Part shown: piece after piece, positions 26,275 to 34,754 of the stretch
Position numbering within the stretch: the first letter of the stretch is position 1
Layout of the letters: each line of letters begins with the position of its first letter
NCBI GenBank assembly: GCA_964555065.1
Contig: CAZKRB010000002.1
Location: 1 to 64,000 of the forward strand
DNA from: Syntrophus sp964555065
GTDB lineage: Bacteria > Desulfobacterota > Syntrophia > Syntrophales > Syntrophaceae
DNA length: 64,000 nt
Direction: 5' to 3'
Translations under genes and position numbers: made by a program
Notes under the pieces: model-generated
What the model saw: only the letters and a program-made list of their open reading frames with translations
What the model was told of the DNA's origin: nothing
The model's database searches: none

Positions 26275-26826
26275 TTAGCGGGCGTTCCCGTCCGCACCGG
26301 GACCGGGGCCCATCCTATGGGGGCCATGGCCGGGGCCGTCACCCATCATGCCAGGGCCGGGACCATTGACTTTCCCGTGCCCCATCCCCGGACCGGACCC
26401 GCCGCCGAAACAGTGGCCCGCCTTGCCGGAGCTGATGAGGCGTTCCCGCTGCTCAGGGGTCAACAGCTTGTAGACCGCCCACTGGTAATCGGTCCTCTTG
26501 TCGTGGATCTGATCCCGAATGCTTCGAATTTCCTTATCCGCCGCCGTTATCTTGGCCTGGTCGGGATTCTTTTCCAGCCAAAGCAGCCTCAGATCTCCCT
26601 GTTTGCTGAACATTTTATCTCGAAGCGGCTTGACGTCCTTCAGGTGATTTTTCTGCATCTCCGTCACTTTCGCTTTCTGATCCGCCGTCAGGTTGAGTCC
26701 CGGGATTCTGGTAATGTTCCCGCAGGGACTGTCTCCCTGCCCCCTCCAGCCCCGATAGGCGAAAGAGGGGACGGCAACGGCCGCAACGAGGAAAAACACC
26801 GCCATTATCATCAGTAGCTTTTTCAT
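26275..26826 (-). CDS. ZraP/Spy/CpxP-like periplasmic protein
   Basis: 183 residues: signal peptide (LLMIMAVFFLVAAVAVPSFA), then a helical LTxxQ-containing domain (LNLTADQKAKVTEMQKNH, LLTPEQRERL) typical of heavy-metal-resistance and envelope-stress chaperones, and a C-terminal ~45-residue Gly/Pro/Met/His-rich tail (GPGMGHGKVNGPGPGMMG) that may bind metal ions. ATG 26826 has AAAAGGAG upstream. A sigma-54 promoter lies 45 nt upstream, and the divergent genes encode a ZraS/ZraR-like pair, the same arrangement as E. coli zraP-zraSR. Metal specificity is not proven by sequence. Confidence 0.87.
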   Translation of the reverse strand: MKKLLMIMAVFFLVAAVAVPSFAYRGWRGQGDSPCGNITRIPGLNLTADQKAKVTEMQKNHLKDVKPLRDKMFSKQGDLRLLWLEKNPDQAKITAADKEIRSIRDQIHDKRTDYQWAVYKLLTPEQRERLISSGKAGHCFGGGSGPGMGHGKVNGPGPGMMGDGPGHGPHRMGPGPGADGNAR

Positions 26827-26870
26827 GGTTCTCTTCTCCTTTTGAAAATTTGTTTTTGCTTATCTATAGG

Positions 26871-26885
26871 GCAACAGCCGTGCCA
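26871..26885 (-). promoter_or_regulatory. Sigma-54 promoter of the zraP-like gene
   Basis: Minus strand reads TGGCAC-GGCTG-TTGC, a perfect match to the -24/-12 consensus. The predicted start gives a leader of about 35 nt ahead of ATG 26826. Confidence 0.9.
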
Positions 26886-26909
26886 GAGACGAAGACTCGA
26901 CACAACTAA

Positions 26910-26938
26910 TTGAATTGTATTAAGAATTTACAATTCAA
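26910..26938. promoter_or_regulatory. Inverted repeat, likely ZraR-type activator site
   Basis: TTGAATTGTA (26910-26919), 9-bp spacer, TACAATTCAA (26929-26938): a perfect 10-bp dyad 25-53 bp upstream of the -24 box and between the divergent zraP-like and zraS-like genes. AT-rich dyads upstream of sigma-54 promoters are where NtrC-family dimers bind; assignment to this regulator is inference. Confidence 0.6.
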
Positions 26939-26988
26939 CATCCTCCGGGCGGCGGCGGGAAGGACCAATCTGGGTAATAAGTATCCAA

Positions 26989-27017
26989 TTGCAGTATCCA
27001 ACTGGTTAAGGTATATC
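26989..27017 (+). promoter_or_regulatory. Candidate sigma-70 promoter for zraSR
   Basis: TTGCAG (26989-26994), 17-bp spacer, TATATC (27012-27017), about 45 nt before the kinase ATG. GTATCCAA repeats at 26981 and 26994, with a variant at 27011, overlap it, and CTGAC-N8-GTCAG (27023-27040) follows. Confidence 0.4.
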
Positions 27018-27061
27018 CAATCCTGACTGATCACGGTCAGATCTAACCGCCGGAGCAACAA

Positions 27062-28831
27062 ATGAGCCTCTCCCTCGGGACGGCAGTAACCAGGCCGTCG
27101 CTGAAACCTTTCTGGATGATGATCCCCCCCTGGGTGATCCTGGGGGCGCTTCTGGTACTGGTACCGCTCTTCGGCGCCATCACCCTGGAAAACATTCACC
27201 GGGAGCGGGAGTTGACCACCCGGCTGCTGGTTGAAAAGGGAGAAGCCCTGATCCGCTCCTTTGAAGCGGGCGTCCGGGCCGGGGCCGGCCTGTCCTGGGG
27301 AAACTTCCAGCTCCAGAAGCTGCTCATCGAGACGGCGCAGCAGCCGGGTGTGGATTATCTCATCATCACCGACGCCCAGGGGATTATCCTGGCCGACAGC
27401 GATCCCTCCCTGGTCGGGGAGGTGTACGGATGGGATCTCGATCTTTCTTCCGCCATCCGGCGGACGGCGGTTGCCTGGCGTCAGATCGCCAATACCCGGG
27501 GCGCCGATACCTTCGAGGTATACCGGGGATGCCTGAACACGGACCGACTTTTCCCCGGGGATACGCCTCCTGCCGTCGGCTCCCGGGCGGGCAACTGCAT
27601 CATCTTCGTCGGCCTCGACATGGGGCCCGTTCTACAGGCGAGGCAGCAGGATACCCGGAATGCCGTCATCACTGCCCTGACGCTTCTCCTCATCGGCCTG
27701 GCCGGGATGATTTCCCTTTTCCTGGCCCAGGGTTACCGATCCGTCCGGAGCTCCCTCTCCCGGGTGCAGGCCTTTTCCGATAACCTGGTGGAGCGCATGC
27801 CCATCGGCCTGGTGGCTATGGACCCCGAGGGGAAGGTCATCGCCTTCAACAAAACGGCGGAAATTGTCCTCGGCGTGCCCGCCGGCGGCGCGCTCGGTCG
27901 GAAGGCCGCGGAGGTCCTGCCGGAGCTTCTCCTGGAAATGCCGGAACCTCCGGGAACAACGGGAACCATCCTGGAGAGGGAGGTTGAATGCTCCCTTCCC
28001 GGGGGGGAGACCGTCCTTTTGGGCATGATTCCGACGCAGGTTCAGGATGACGAGGGAACTTTTTTCGGTTCCGCCGTTCTTTTCCGGGATTTGACGGAAA
28101 TGCAGCGCCTCAAGGGGGAGGTGGAGCGCAGCCGGAGACTGGCCGCCATCGGCAGCCTGGCCTCGGGCGTGGCCCACGAGATCCGGAATCCCCTGAGCTC
28201 CATCAAGGGCTTTGCCACGGTCATGCGGGAACGCCATCGGGATAACCCCGACGACTGCCGGGTAACGGAGATCATGATCCAGGAGGTGGAACGGCTCAAC
28301 CGGGTCATCGGCAATCTCCTGGAATTTTCCCGCCCCCTGGTCATGAACCGGAAGGAGACGGCTCTCGAGCCGATCCTGCGCCATACCCTGAAGATGATCG
28401 AAGGGCAGGCGCGGGCGAAAGGCGTGACCATCCGGACGGAGTTCCCGGACAGCCTGCCACCGGCCGCCCTGGATTCCGATAAAATGATCCAGGTCTTTCT
28501 CAATCTGGCCCTGAATGCCCTCAACGCCATGCCGAAGGGTGGGACGCTCTCCGTGGCGCTGGCCCGGCCCGATCCGCAGACGCTCCGCGTGGAGGTTGCC
28601 GACTCGGGGACGGGGATTGCCGAGAAGGATCTGAGCCGGATTTTTGATCCGTATTTCACCACCAAACCCTCCGGCACCGGCCTGGGGCTGGCCATCGCCC
28701 AGAGGATTGTCGAGGCCCACGGCGGCAAAATCCGCGTGGCAAGCGAACCGGGAAAGGGAACCGTCTTTTCCATCCTTCTTCCCCGCGGAGGAGCCCCTGC
28801 CGAAGCAACGAATAGGGAGATGCCTTCATGA
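27062..28831 (+). CDS. zraS: ZraS-like sensor histidine kinase with PAS domain
   Basis: 589-residue membrane kinase: helix 1 (WVILGALLVLVPLFGAI), a periplasmic sensor of ~150 residues (includes GVDYLIITDAQGIILADSDPS), helix 2 (AVITALTLLLIGLAGMISLFLA), a PAS domain (~235-350: MPIGLVAMDPEGKVIAFNKTA), H-box GVAHEIRNPLSSIKGFA, then NLALNALNAMPKGG, DSGTGIAEKDLSRIFDPYFTTKPSGTG in the ATPase. Its end overlaps the regulator start by 4 nt (ATGA), so the two are co-translated. Divergent ZraP-like gene and sigma-54 promoter support the Zra assignment; the sensed signal could be metal or envelope stress. Confidence 0.87.
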   Translation: MSLSLGTAVTRPSLKPFWMMIPPWVILGALLVLVPLFGAITLENIHRERELTTRLLVEKGEALIRSFEAGVRAGAGLSWGNFQLQKLLIETAQQPGVDYLIITDAQGIILADSDPSLVGEVYGWDLDLSSAIRRTAVAWRQIANTRGADTFEVYRGCLNTDRLFPGDTPPAVGSRAGNCIIFVGLDMGPVLQARQQDTRNAVITALTLLLIGLAGMISLFLAQGYRSVRSSLSRVQAFSDNLVERMPIGLVAMDPEGKVIAFNKTAEIVLGVPAGGALGRKAAEVLPELLLEMPEPPGTTGTILEREVECSLPGGETVLLGMIPTQVQDDEGTFFGSAVLFRDLTEMQRLKGEVERSRRLAAIGSLASGVAHEIRNPLSSIKGFATVMRERHRDNPDDCRVTEIMIQEVERLNRVIGNLLEFSRPLVMNRKETALEPILRHTLKMIEGQARAKGVTIRTEFPDSLPPAALDSDKMIQVFLNLALNALNAMPKGGTLSVALARPDPQTLRVEVADSGTGIAEKDLSRIFDPYFTTKPSGTGLGLAIAQRIVEAHGGKIRVASEPGKGTVFSILLPRGGAPAEATNREMPS

Positions 28832-30186
28832 AAAAGAAAAGCGCCATCCTGGTTGTTGATGATGATTTTGCCCACCGGACCATGCTCAAGACGCTGATTT
28901 CCGGCTGGGGGTACAACGTCTCCGAAGCGGACGACGGAGCGACGGCCATCGATGCCGTCCAGAGCGGTCCCTTTGATCTGGTTCTCATGGACATCCGCAT
29001 GGTCGGGGTTTCCGGCATCGAGGCCCTGGAAGAAATGCGCCGACTCAATCCGGCGCTCCCGATCATCCTCATGACCGCCTACGCCTCCGTGGAAACGGCC
29101 GTGGAGGCGCTCAAGAAGGGGGCCTACGATTACCTGACCAAGCCCCTCGATTTCGACGAACTCCGGCTGGTCCTGGAACGGGGGCTGGAACACACGCACC
29201 TGAAAGAGGAGAATCTGCTCCTGAAGGAGCGCCTGGGAATCCGCTTCGACCGGCGCAGCATCATCGGCCGCAGCGAAGCCATGGCGAAGCTGCTCGACCT
29301 GGTGGCCCAGGTGGCCCCGTCGGAGGCGACGGTTCTGCTCAACGGGGAGTCGGGGACGGGAAAGGAGATCATCGCCGCCGCCATCCATTACAACAGCCTC
29401 CGGAAGGACGGGCCCTTCGTCAAGATCAACTGCGCCGCCATCACGGAAACCCTTCTGGAATCGGAGCTCTTCGGCCACGAGAAAGGCGCCTTCACCGGCG
29501 CCGACCGCCGCAAGGAGGGAAAATTCCGCCAGGCCAGCGGGGGAACGATCCTGCTCGACGAGGTCAGTGAAATGTCCCTGGCCATGCAGGTGAAGCTGCT
29601 TAGGGTCCTTCAGGAGCGGGAGATCACCCGCGTCGGCGGCGAGGAGGTGATTCCCATCGACGTCCGGGTCATCACCGCCACCAACCGGGACCTCGTCCGG
29701 GAAATCGCCGCCGGGCGTTTCCGCGAGGATCTCTATTACCGGCTCAATGTGGTGACGCTCCAGGTTCCCCCCCTGCGGGAACGGAAAGAGGATATCCCCC
29801 TTCTGGCCGTCCATTTTCTCAAGGAATTCGCCGAAAAAAACCGCAAGGAGATCAAGGGATTCACTCCGCGGGCCCTGGACCGGATGCTCCGGTATTCCTG
29901 GCCGGGCAATGTGCGGGAACTGATGAACACCGTGGAGCGGGGCGTGGTTCTCTCCCGGTCGGACTATCTGGATGAGTCCGACCTCTCCCCCATTCTTCTA
30001 CCAAAGGACACTCCGGAAGAAAGGATTGAACCGGCGGGCGCCGGCGCATCGCTGGAGGTCGTGGAGAAAGCGACCATCCTGAAAACTTTGGAGGAGGCGG
30101 GCGGCAACAAGAGCGAGGCGGCGCGGCGCCTGGGCATCACCCGGAGGACTCTGCACCAGAAGCTGAAGAAATACGGAAAAATGTAA
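28828..30186 (+). CDS. zraR: ZraR-like sigma-54 response regulator
   Basis: 452 residues: receiver (~5-120, VVDDDFAHR, phospho-Asp in DLVLMDIRM), AAA+ domain with Walker A GESGTGKE, GAFTGADRRK loop and GGTILLDEVSEMS, arginine-finger region FREDLYYRLNVV, and a C-terminal Fis-type helix-turn-helix (NKSEAARRLGITRRTLHQKLKKYG). Should activate the sigma-54 promoter at 26871-26885. No terminator stands out after it; 30187-30374 holds no gene. Confidence 0.9.
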   Translation: MKKKSAILVVDDDFAHRTMLKTLISGWGYNVSEADDGATAIDAVQSGPFDLVLMDIRMVGVSGIEALEEMRRLNPALPIILMTAYASVETAVEALKKGAYDYLTKPLDFDELRLVLERGLEHTHLKEENLLLKERLGIRFDRRSIIGRSEAMAKLLDLVAQVAPSEATVLLNGESGTGKEIIAAAIHYNSLRKDGPFVKINCAAITETLLESELFGHEKGAFTGADRRKEGKFRQASGGTILLDEVSEMSLAMQVKLLRVLQEREITRVGGEEVIPIDVRVITATNRDLVREIAAGRFREDLYYRLNVVTLQVPPLRERKEDIPLLAVHFLKEFAEKNRKEIKGFTPRALDRMLRYSWPGNVRELMNTVERGVVLSRSDYLDESDLSPILLPKDTPEERIEPAGAGASLEVVEKATILKTLEEAGGNKSEAARRLGITRRTLHQKLKKYGKM

Positions 30187-30374
30187 GTTTTGCCTCCAGC
30201 GAGAAAAGGCTTGAAGCGTGCCGCGGTGAGGAATTTCCCTTCCGCTCTTCCCTTCGGAAAACCTTTTCACCGGAGAAGGAAGCCGGGCAGGGTCTTACAT
30301 CTGCAAACCGCACCTGCTGGAGGAAATCGGACCGGCGATCCGGAAGGAACTGGATTCGCCTTGAGGGAACGGGG

Positions 30375-31064
30375 ATGCACCTCGGCTATACGCTTTTGCG
30401 CAGCAGAAAGAGGAAGAAAACGATCTGCCTCCAGCTGAAACAGGACGGCCGGATCGTCATCCGGGCACCCTTCGCGACTCCCCGGCAGGAAATCGACGAT
30501 TTCTTCCGGGCCAAAGAACCCTGGCTGCGGAAGCGCCTCCGGCAGCGGAAGGAAGAGGCTCCGCGGGAAAGCCTTCCCCCGCCCTTCCAGGAGGGACAGA
30601 CCTTCCTCTTCCTGGGCGCCGCCTATCCCCTTCGGATCGAAGGGGAACCTTCCACACCCCCGGGCAGACTCCGCTTTGACACCCGCGATTTTATCCTGCA
30701 CCGCGATGACGTGCGGCAGGGTCGGGAGCTCTTCGGCGCCTGGTACTGGGCGCAGGCCGATATCCGCCTGCGGGAAAGACTCGACTTCTTCAGCCGGCAG
30801 CTTGCCCTCGCACCCCGGGGATTCCGCATCACCCGGGCGAAAAGTTTCTGGGGCTCCTGTTCGGCGGCGGATCGGCTGGCCTTCAACTGGCGGCTGATCA
30901 TGGCTCCCCAACCCGTCATCGATTATGTCCTGGTCCATGAGCTGATGCACCTGGTTGAAAAAAATCATTCGAAAGCTTTCTGGCAGCGTGTTGCCGCCGT
31001 TCTTCCCGATTACGGGCGGCAGAGGTTCTGGCTGCACCGGGAAGGTTTCCGGCTGGCGTGGTAG
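30375..31064 (+). CDS. YgjP-like (DUF45) metallopeptidase
   Basis: 229 residues. The zinc site is VLVHELMHLVEKNHSKAFW (HExxH plus downstream His), preceded by WGSCSAADRLAFNWRLIMAP, the conserved block of the family. The N-terminus (RSRKRKKTICLQLKQDGRIVIRAP) matches the usual R-S-x-R-x-x-x-L-x-I start. No signal peptide, so cytosolic. Relatives are found alone or beside type I restriction genes; here it stands between the Zra module and feoAB. ATG 30375 lacks a strong Shine-Dalgarno. Confidence 0.87.
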   Translation: MHLGYTLLRSRKRKKTICLQLKQDGRIVIRAPFATPRQEIDDFFRAKEPWLRKRLRQRKEEAPRESLPPPFQEGQTFLFLGAAYPLRIEGEPSTPPGRLRFDTRDFILHRDDVRQGRELFGAWYWAQADIRLRERLDFFSRQLALAPRGFRITRAKSFWGSCSAADRLAFNWRLIMAPQPVIDYVLVHELMHLVEKNHSKAFWQRVAAVLPDYGRQRFWLHREGFRLAW

Positions 31065-31324
31065 CTTCTCCGGCGATTCCCGCCTCCAGACGAAACGGCA
31101 GGGCCGGACAGGCCGGATTTCCCGCTCGAGGGGAAGGGATTCCAATTCCAAAGAGGACGGCAAGGCGGCAAGACCAGGAGGAGACCTCCGGAAGACGATG
31201 GCCGGGAGGAACCCCCGTGGCCGTCGACAAAGAGAGCCTTTTGAGAGCGGAAATTCGCTTTTAATGCACCGTGGGACATGGTAGCGTAACGGGATTTTTT
31301 CAAAGGTTGAGAAGGAGCTGAGGC

Positions 31325-33574
31325 GTGAAGGAAGAGTTGATTCCCCTCTCCCTGCTGAAAGAGGGAGAGGAAGGCATCGTCCGGTCCGTGCAGGGCGGGA
31401 AAGGCATAATCAGCAGGCTGGCCAGCATGGGCATCAGCCAGAACGCCCGAATCCGGGTCCTGCAGAGCGCCGGCGGCCGGTTCATTGTGGAGGCGTCAGA
31501 CGCCCGCATTGCCCTGGGATGGTTTGAAGTCAGCCACATCAGCGTGGTCCGGAGCCGCCCCGGCCGCGAGGGGGAACTCCCTCCACCTGAGCGGCGCCGA
31601 TTGACGGTGGCCCTCGCCGGGCAGCCGAACGTGGGCAAATCGACGATCTTCAATATCCTCACTGGCCTTTCCCAGCACGTGGGAAACTGGCCGGGGAAGA
31701 CGGTGGAAAAGAAGGAGGGCGTCTACATCGCGGGCGATACGGAGATGCATATCATCGATCTGCCGGGGACCTACAGCCTGTCCGCCTTTTCCGAAGAGGA
31801 GCGCGTGACCCGGGACTTCATTCTACAAAGCCGCCCCGACGTGATTGCCCTCCTGATCAATGCCTCCTCCCTGGAACGGAGCCTCTACCTTCTCTCTGAA
31901 CTGCTCCTTCTCGGCCCCCCCGTGGTCGTGGCGCTCAACATGCTGGATGTCGCCGAGTCCGCCGGCATTCATATCGATGTGGCCGAACTCCGCAAAGCTC
32001 TCGGCATCCCCGTGATTCCCATGATTGCCACCAAGAACTCCGGGATCAACGACCTGGTCGCCCGGATCCTCGCCACCGCAGACGGCAAAGAGCCCTATCA
32101 CCCCGTCATCCCCGGCGTCTCTTCCGACCATGAGGAGGTCTTCGTTGAGCTGCTGGACCTGATCCACGAGCATGTTTCCCTGGAGTCCTACCCCTCGGAC
32201 TGGGTGACGATCAAACTGATGGAAGGAGATGCGGAGATCGCCAAAATGGTGGAGGAGCGGGTGCCGGCCCAGGCCCGGGAGCGGGTCAACGCCCTGCTGA
32301 TCGAGCACGAGGACGCCCTGCGGGCCGTGGTGAACGGCCGCTATGCCTGGATCAAGGCGATCACGGACAAGGCGGTTTTCCGGAAACGGATGGAGGAAGT
32401 GCTGCTGACCGACCGGATCGATCATGTCCTGACCCGCCCGGTCTGGGGAATCCCGATTCTGCTCGGGGTATTCGCCCTCGTTTTTCTTCTCACCTATACC
32501 GTGGGTTTTCCCCTGCAGAAGATCCTGGAAGAGGCTGTCGTCCACCTGGGCCGCGCCCTGGAGCCCCTTTTTCACTCCTCCCCCCCCTGGCTGCGGGGAA
32601 TTGTTCTGGAAGGGGTGATCGGTGGAGCGGGTTCCGTGCTGACCTTCCTGCCCATCCTGGTCATCTTTTTTGCCGTCCTGGCGCTGCTGGAGGACGTGGG
32701 CTACATGGCGCGGGCGGCCTTTGTCATGGACCGGTTCATGCACCTCATCGGGCTTCACGGCAAGAGTTTCATGCCCCTGTGCCTGGGTTTCGGGTGCAAT
32801 GTGCCGGCGATGATGGGCGCCCGGATTCTGGAATCCCGGAAGGCCCGGCTTCTCACGCTGCTGCTGATTCCCTTCGTGCCCTGCACGGCGCGGCTGGCCG
32901 TTCTGACCTTTATGACGGCGGCGCTCTTCGGGCAGATGGCGGCCCTCGTTTCCTGGTCCCTGCTGACCCTGAACATCCTGGTTTTGGGTGTCGTCGGGAT
33001 GGCGGCTTCCGCGCTCTTCCTCAAAGACGAGCAGACCCCCTTCATCATGGAGCTGCCCCTCTATCACAAACCCAATCCCCGGACCATCGGGATGGTCATC
33101 TGGAGCCGTTCCCTGTCCTTCGTCAAGAAAGCGGGAACGGTGATCGTGCTCGTTTCGGTGGGCGTCTGGCTGTTGTCCTATCTGCCGGAAGGCCGGGTGG
33201 AAACCAGCCTGCTGTCATGGGGTGGCAAGCTCCTGGAGCCCCTGGGCCTGCCCCTCGGACTGGACTGGAAAATGGTCACCGCCCTGCTGACCAGCGTTGT
33301 TGCCAAGGAAAACGCCGTGGCCACCCTGGGGGTCCTTTACGGCGTAGGGGATGAAGGGCTCGTCCGCATGCTGCCAACGGTGGTCAGCCATGCGTCCGGC
33401 CTGTCCTTTCTGGTGGTCCTGATGCTTTTCGTTCCCTGCGCCGCCACGGTGGCGGTGATGCGGCAGGAGATGAAAGACCGGCGCTGGTTTCTCCTGTCCC
33501 TGCTCCTCACCCTCGTCGTCTCCTACCTGGGCGGCATGGCCGCCTACCGCCTAGCCCTCTGGCTGGGGCTGTGA
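31325..33574 (+). CDS. feoB: FeoA-FeoB fusion, ferrous iron transporter
   Basis: Fe2+ uptake across the inner membrane. The 749-residue protein begins with a FeoA SH3-like domain (~1-75: IPLSLLKEGEEGIVRSVQGG...ISRLASMGI), then the FeoB G domain (G1 GQPNVGKST ~99, G3 DLPGTYSLS, G4 ALNMLD), the GDI-like helical region and the membrane core with the two Gate motifs (GFGCNVPAMMGAR; VVAKENAVATLG). Start GTG 31325 follows AAGGAGCTGAGGC. In many bacteria FeoA is a separate gene; here fusion removes the need for one. Typical of anaerobes living on Fe2+. Convergent with mcrC, 28 nt apart. Confidence 0.95.
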   Translation: MKEELIPLSLLKEGEEGIVRSVQGGKGIISRLASMGISQNARIRVLQSAGGRFIVEASDARIALGWFEVSHISVVRSRPGREGELPPPERRRLTVALAGQPNVGKSTIFNILTGLSQHVGNWPGKTVEKKEGVYIAGDTEMHIIDLPGTYSLSAFSEEERVTRDFILQSRPDVIALLINASSLERSLYLLSELLLLGPPVVVALNMLDVAESAGIHIDVAELRKALGIPVIPMIATKNSGINDLVARILATADGKEPYHPVIPGVSSDHEEVFVELLDLIHEHVSLESYPSDWVTIKLMEGDAEIAKMVEERVPAQARERVNALLIEHEDALRAVVNGRYAWIKAITDKAVFRKRMEEVLLTDRIDHVLTRPVWGIPILLGVFALVFLLTYTVGFPLQKILEEAVVHLGRALEPLFHSSPPWLRGIVLEGVIGGAGSVLTFLPILVIFFAVLALLEDVGYMARAAFVMDRFMHLIGLHGKSFMPLCLGFGCNVPAMMGARILESRKARLLTLLLIPFVPCTARLAVLTFMTAALFGQMAALVSWSLLTLNILVLGVVGMAASALFLKDEQTPFIMELPLYHKPNPRTIGMVIWSRSLSFVKKAGTVIVLVSVGVWLLSYLPEGRVETSLLSWGGKLLEPLGLPLGLDWKMVTALLTSVVAKENAVATLGVLYGVGDEGLVRMLPTVVSHASGLSFLVVLMLFVPCAATVAVMRQEMKDRRWFLLSLLLTLVVSYLGGMAAYRLALWLGL

Positions 33575-33602
33575 AGGTGATTGTGCAGGGAGTCCTGTGA
33601 TT

Positions 33603-34754
33603 TCAGCCACTACAGAGGGATAGCGAATGCCGTTCATGACATCCGACTACTCTTAATAATTGTTCACGAATCAGACAAGACGAAGTCCCGAGATCAACGG
33701 TTGCGAACCTTATGGCATGACCTTGAATGACTACAGTCTCATCCACCATCTCATCGATTGACGGGTGAAGAAGCAGCCCTGACGCATTCGATGTCAGCAG
33801 ATCTCCGTCGCTCTCCTGGGATCGGAGATAGGCATATATTTGGTAAACGTAACCACTTCGCAAAGTATCTTCCCTGTACCATCCTTTTGTAACGATAGAC
33901 GTAAATTTCGTGTCGATGACGATGCGGCGTCCGGTACCGTTATGGTCAAGAATAACATCGGTCCGCATTTTAGGTAAGATTCGGTCAATGCCCTCTGATT
34001 TTCTTTCTATAAGCCAGTTGATGGATTTCCCTGCATCTATATGCCATCCAGAACCAGACAACACGACATCATAGAAACCCGCGACTGCCTTCTCGTAAAG
34101 ACGTCTGACCCAGGTAATTTCACGATCGGGGAGAGCCAGAAGTCTGTCGCCGGTTGTTTCCGTTGGGAGGGAGAGCTCAAAAGCAAGATGGGCAGCCTCT
34201 ACCATAAGCTGGTCAGCGGAATCATGACGGCCCAACCGATCAGCAAATACTTCCGTCCGGCTGGGCTTTTCTCCTGTGACACCTATCTGCTTCAGACTGC
34301 CAGCCAGGGTACGACATCGGTGTGCAAGATCAGGGCGGAGCACTATTGTTGCGATCTTATCAAGAGCTGCCCGAACGAAACAATTGCGGGGTGTATTTAC
34401 AGTGAGATCTTGAAATCGACAGGCCACCCGTCCACGTGCGAGAAGTTGGCGCCGCTCAGTAGTCAGAAGATCAACATGCCCTCGGACTCGGCCAAGCACA
34501 GCCTTTTTTGACTGGTAGCCGAAACTGAGATTGCGCCTGAGTCGATGCTCCACTGCATGCGCCAGGAGTTCCGCAACAAGATCGGGGATATCGTCAGGAT
34601 TATCCTCCACCGCAATCTTTCCATGATTGAGCTTCCGGAAGAGTTGTGAGGCATAAAGCATTAGAAGCCAGAGATTACGCACGGGAATCCGGCCAACATG
34701 GCGACTCACCGAATGGGCAGTAATAACATTCGTCGACACCTCTTTACTCACCAT
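33603..34754 (-). CDS. mcrC: McrC-like subunit of McrBC restriction system
   Basis: 383-residue nuclease subunit that pairs with the McrB GTPase to cut modified DNA. N-terminal RIPVRNLWLLMLYASQLF is the standard McrC start. The catalytic PD-(D/E)xK core lies near residues 256-285: RTDVILDHNGTGRRIVIDTKF, followed by YQIYAYL, where family members have the conserved Q-x-x-x-Y. Its ATG overlaps the mcrB stop by one base (TGATG). The region looks richer in A/T than the flanking core genes, consistent with acquisition by transfer. Confidence 0.9.
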   Translation of the reverse strand: MVSKEVSTNVITAHSVSRHVGRIPVRNLWLLMLYASQLFRKLNHGKIAVEDNPDDIPDLVAELLAHAVEHRLRRNLSFGYQSKKAVLGRVRGHVDLLTTERRQLLARGRVACRFQDLTVNTPRNCFVRAALDKIATIVLRPDLAHRCRTLAGSLKQIGVTGEKPSRTEVFADRLGRHDSADQLMVEAAHLAFELSLPTETTGDRLLALPDREITWVRRLYEKAVAGFYDVVLSGSGWHIDAGKSINWLIERKSEGIDRILPKMRTDVILDHNGTGRRIVIDTKFTSIVTKGWYREDTLRSGYVYQIYAYLRSQESDGDLLTSNASGLLLHPSIDEMVDETVVIQGHAIRFATVDLGTSSCLIREQLLRVVGCHERHSLSLCSG

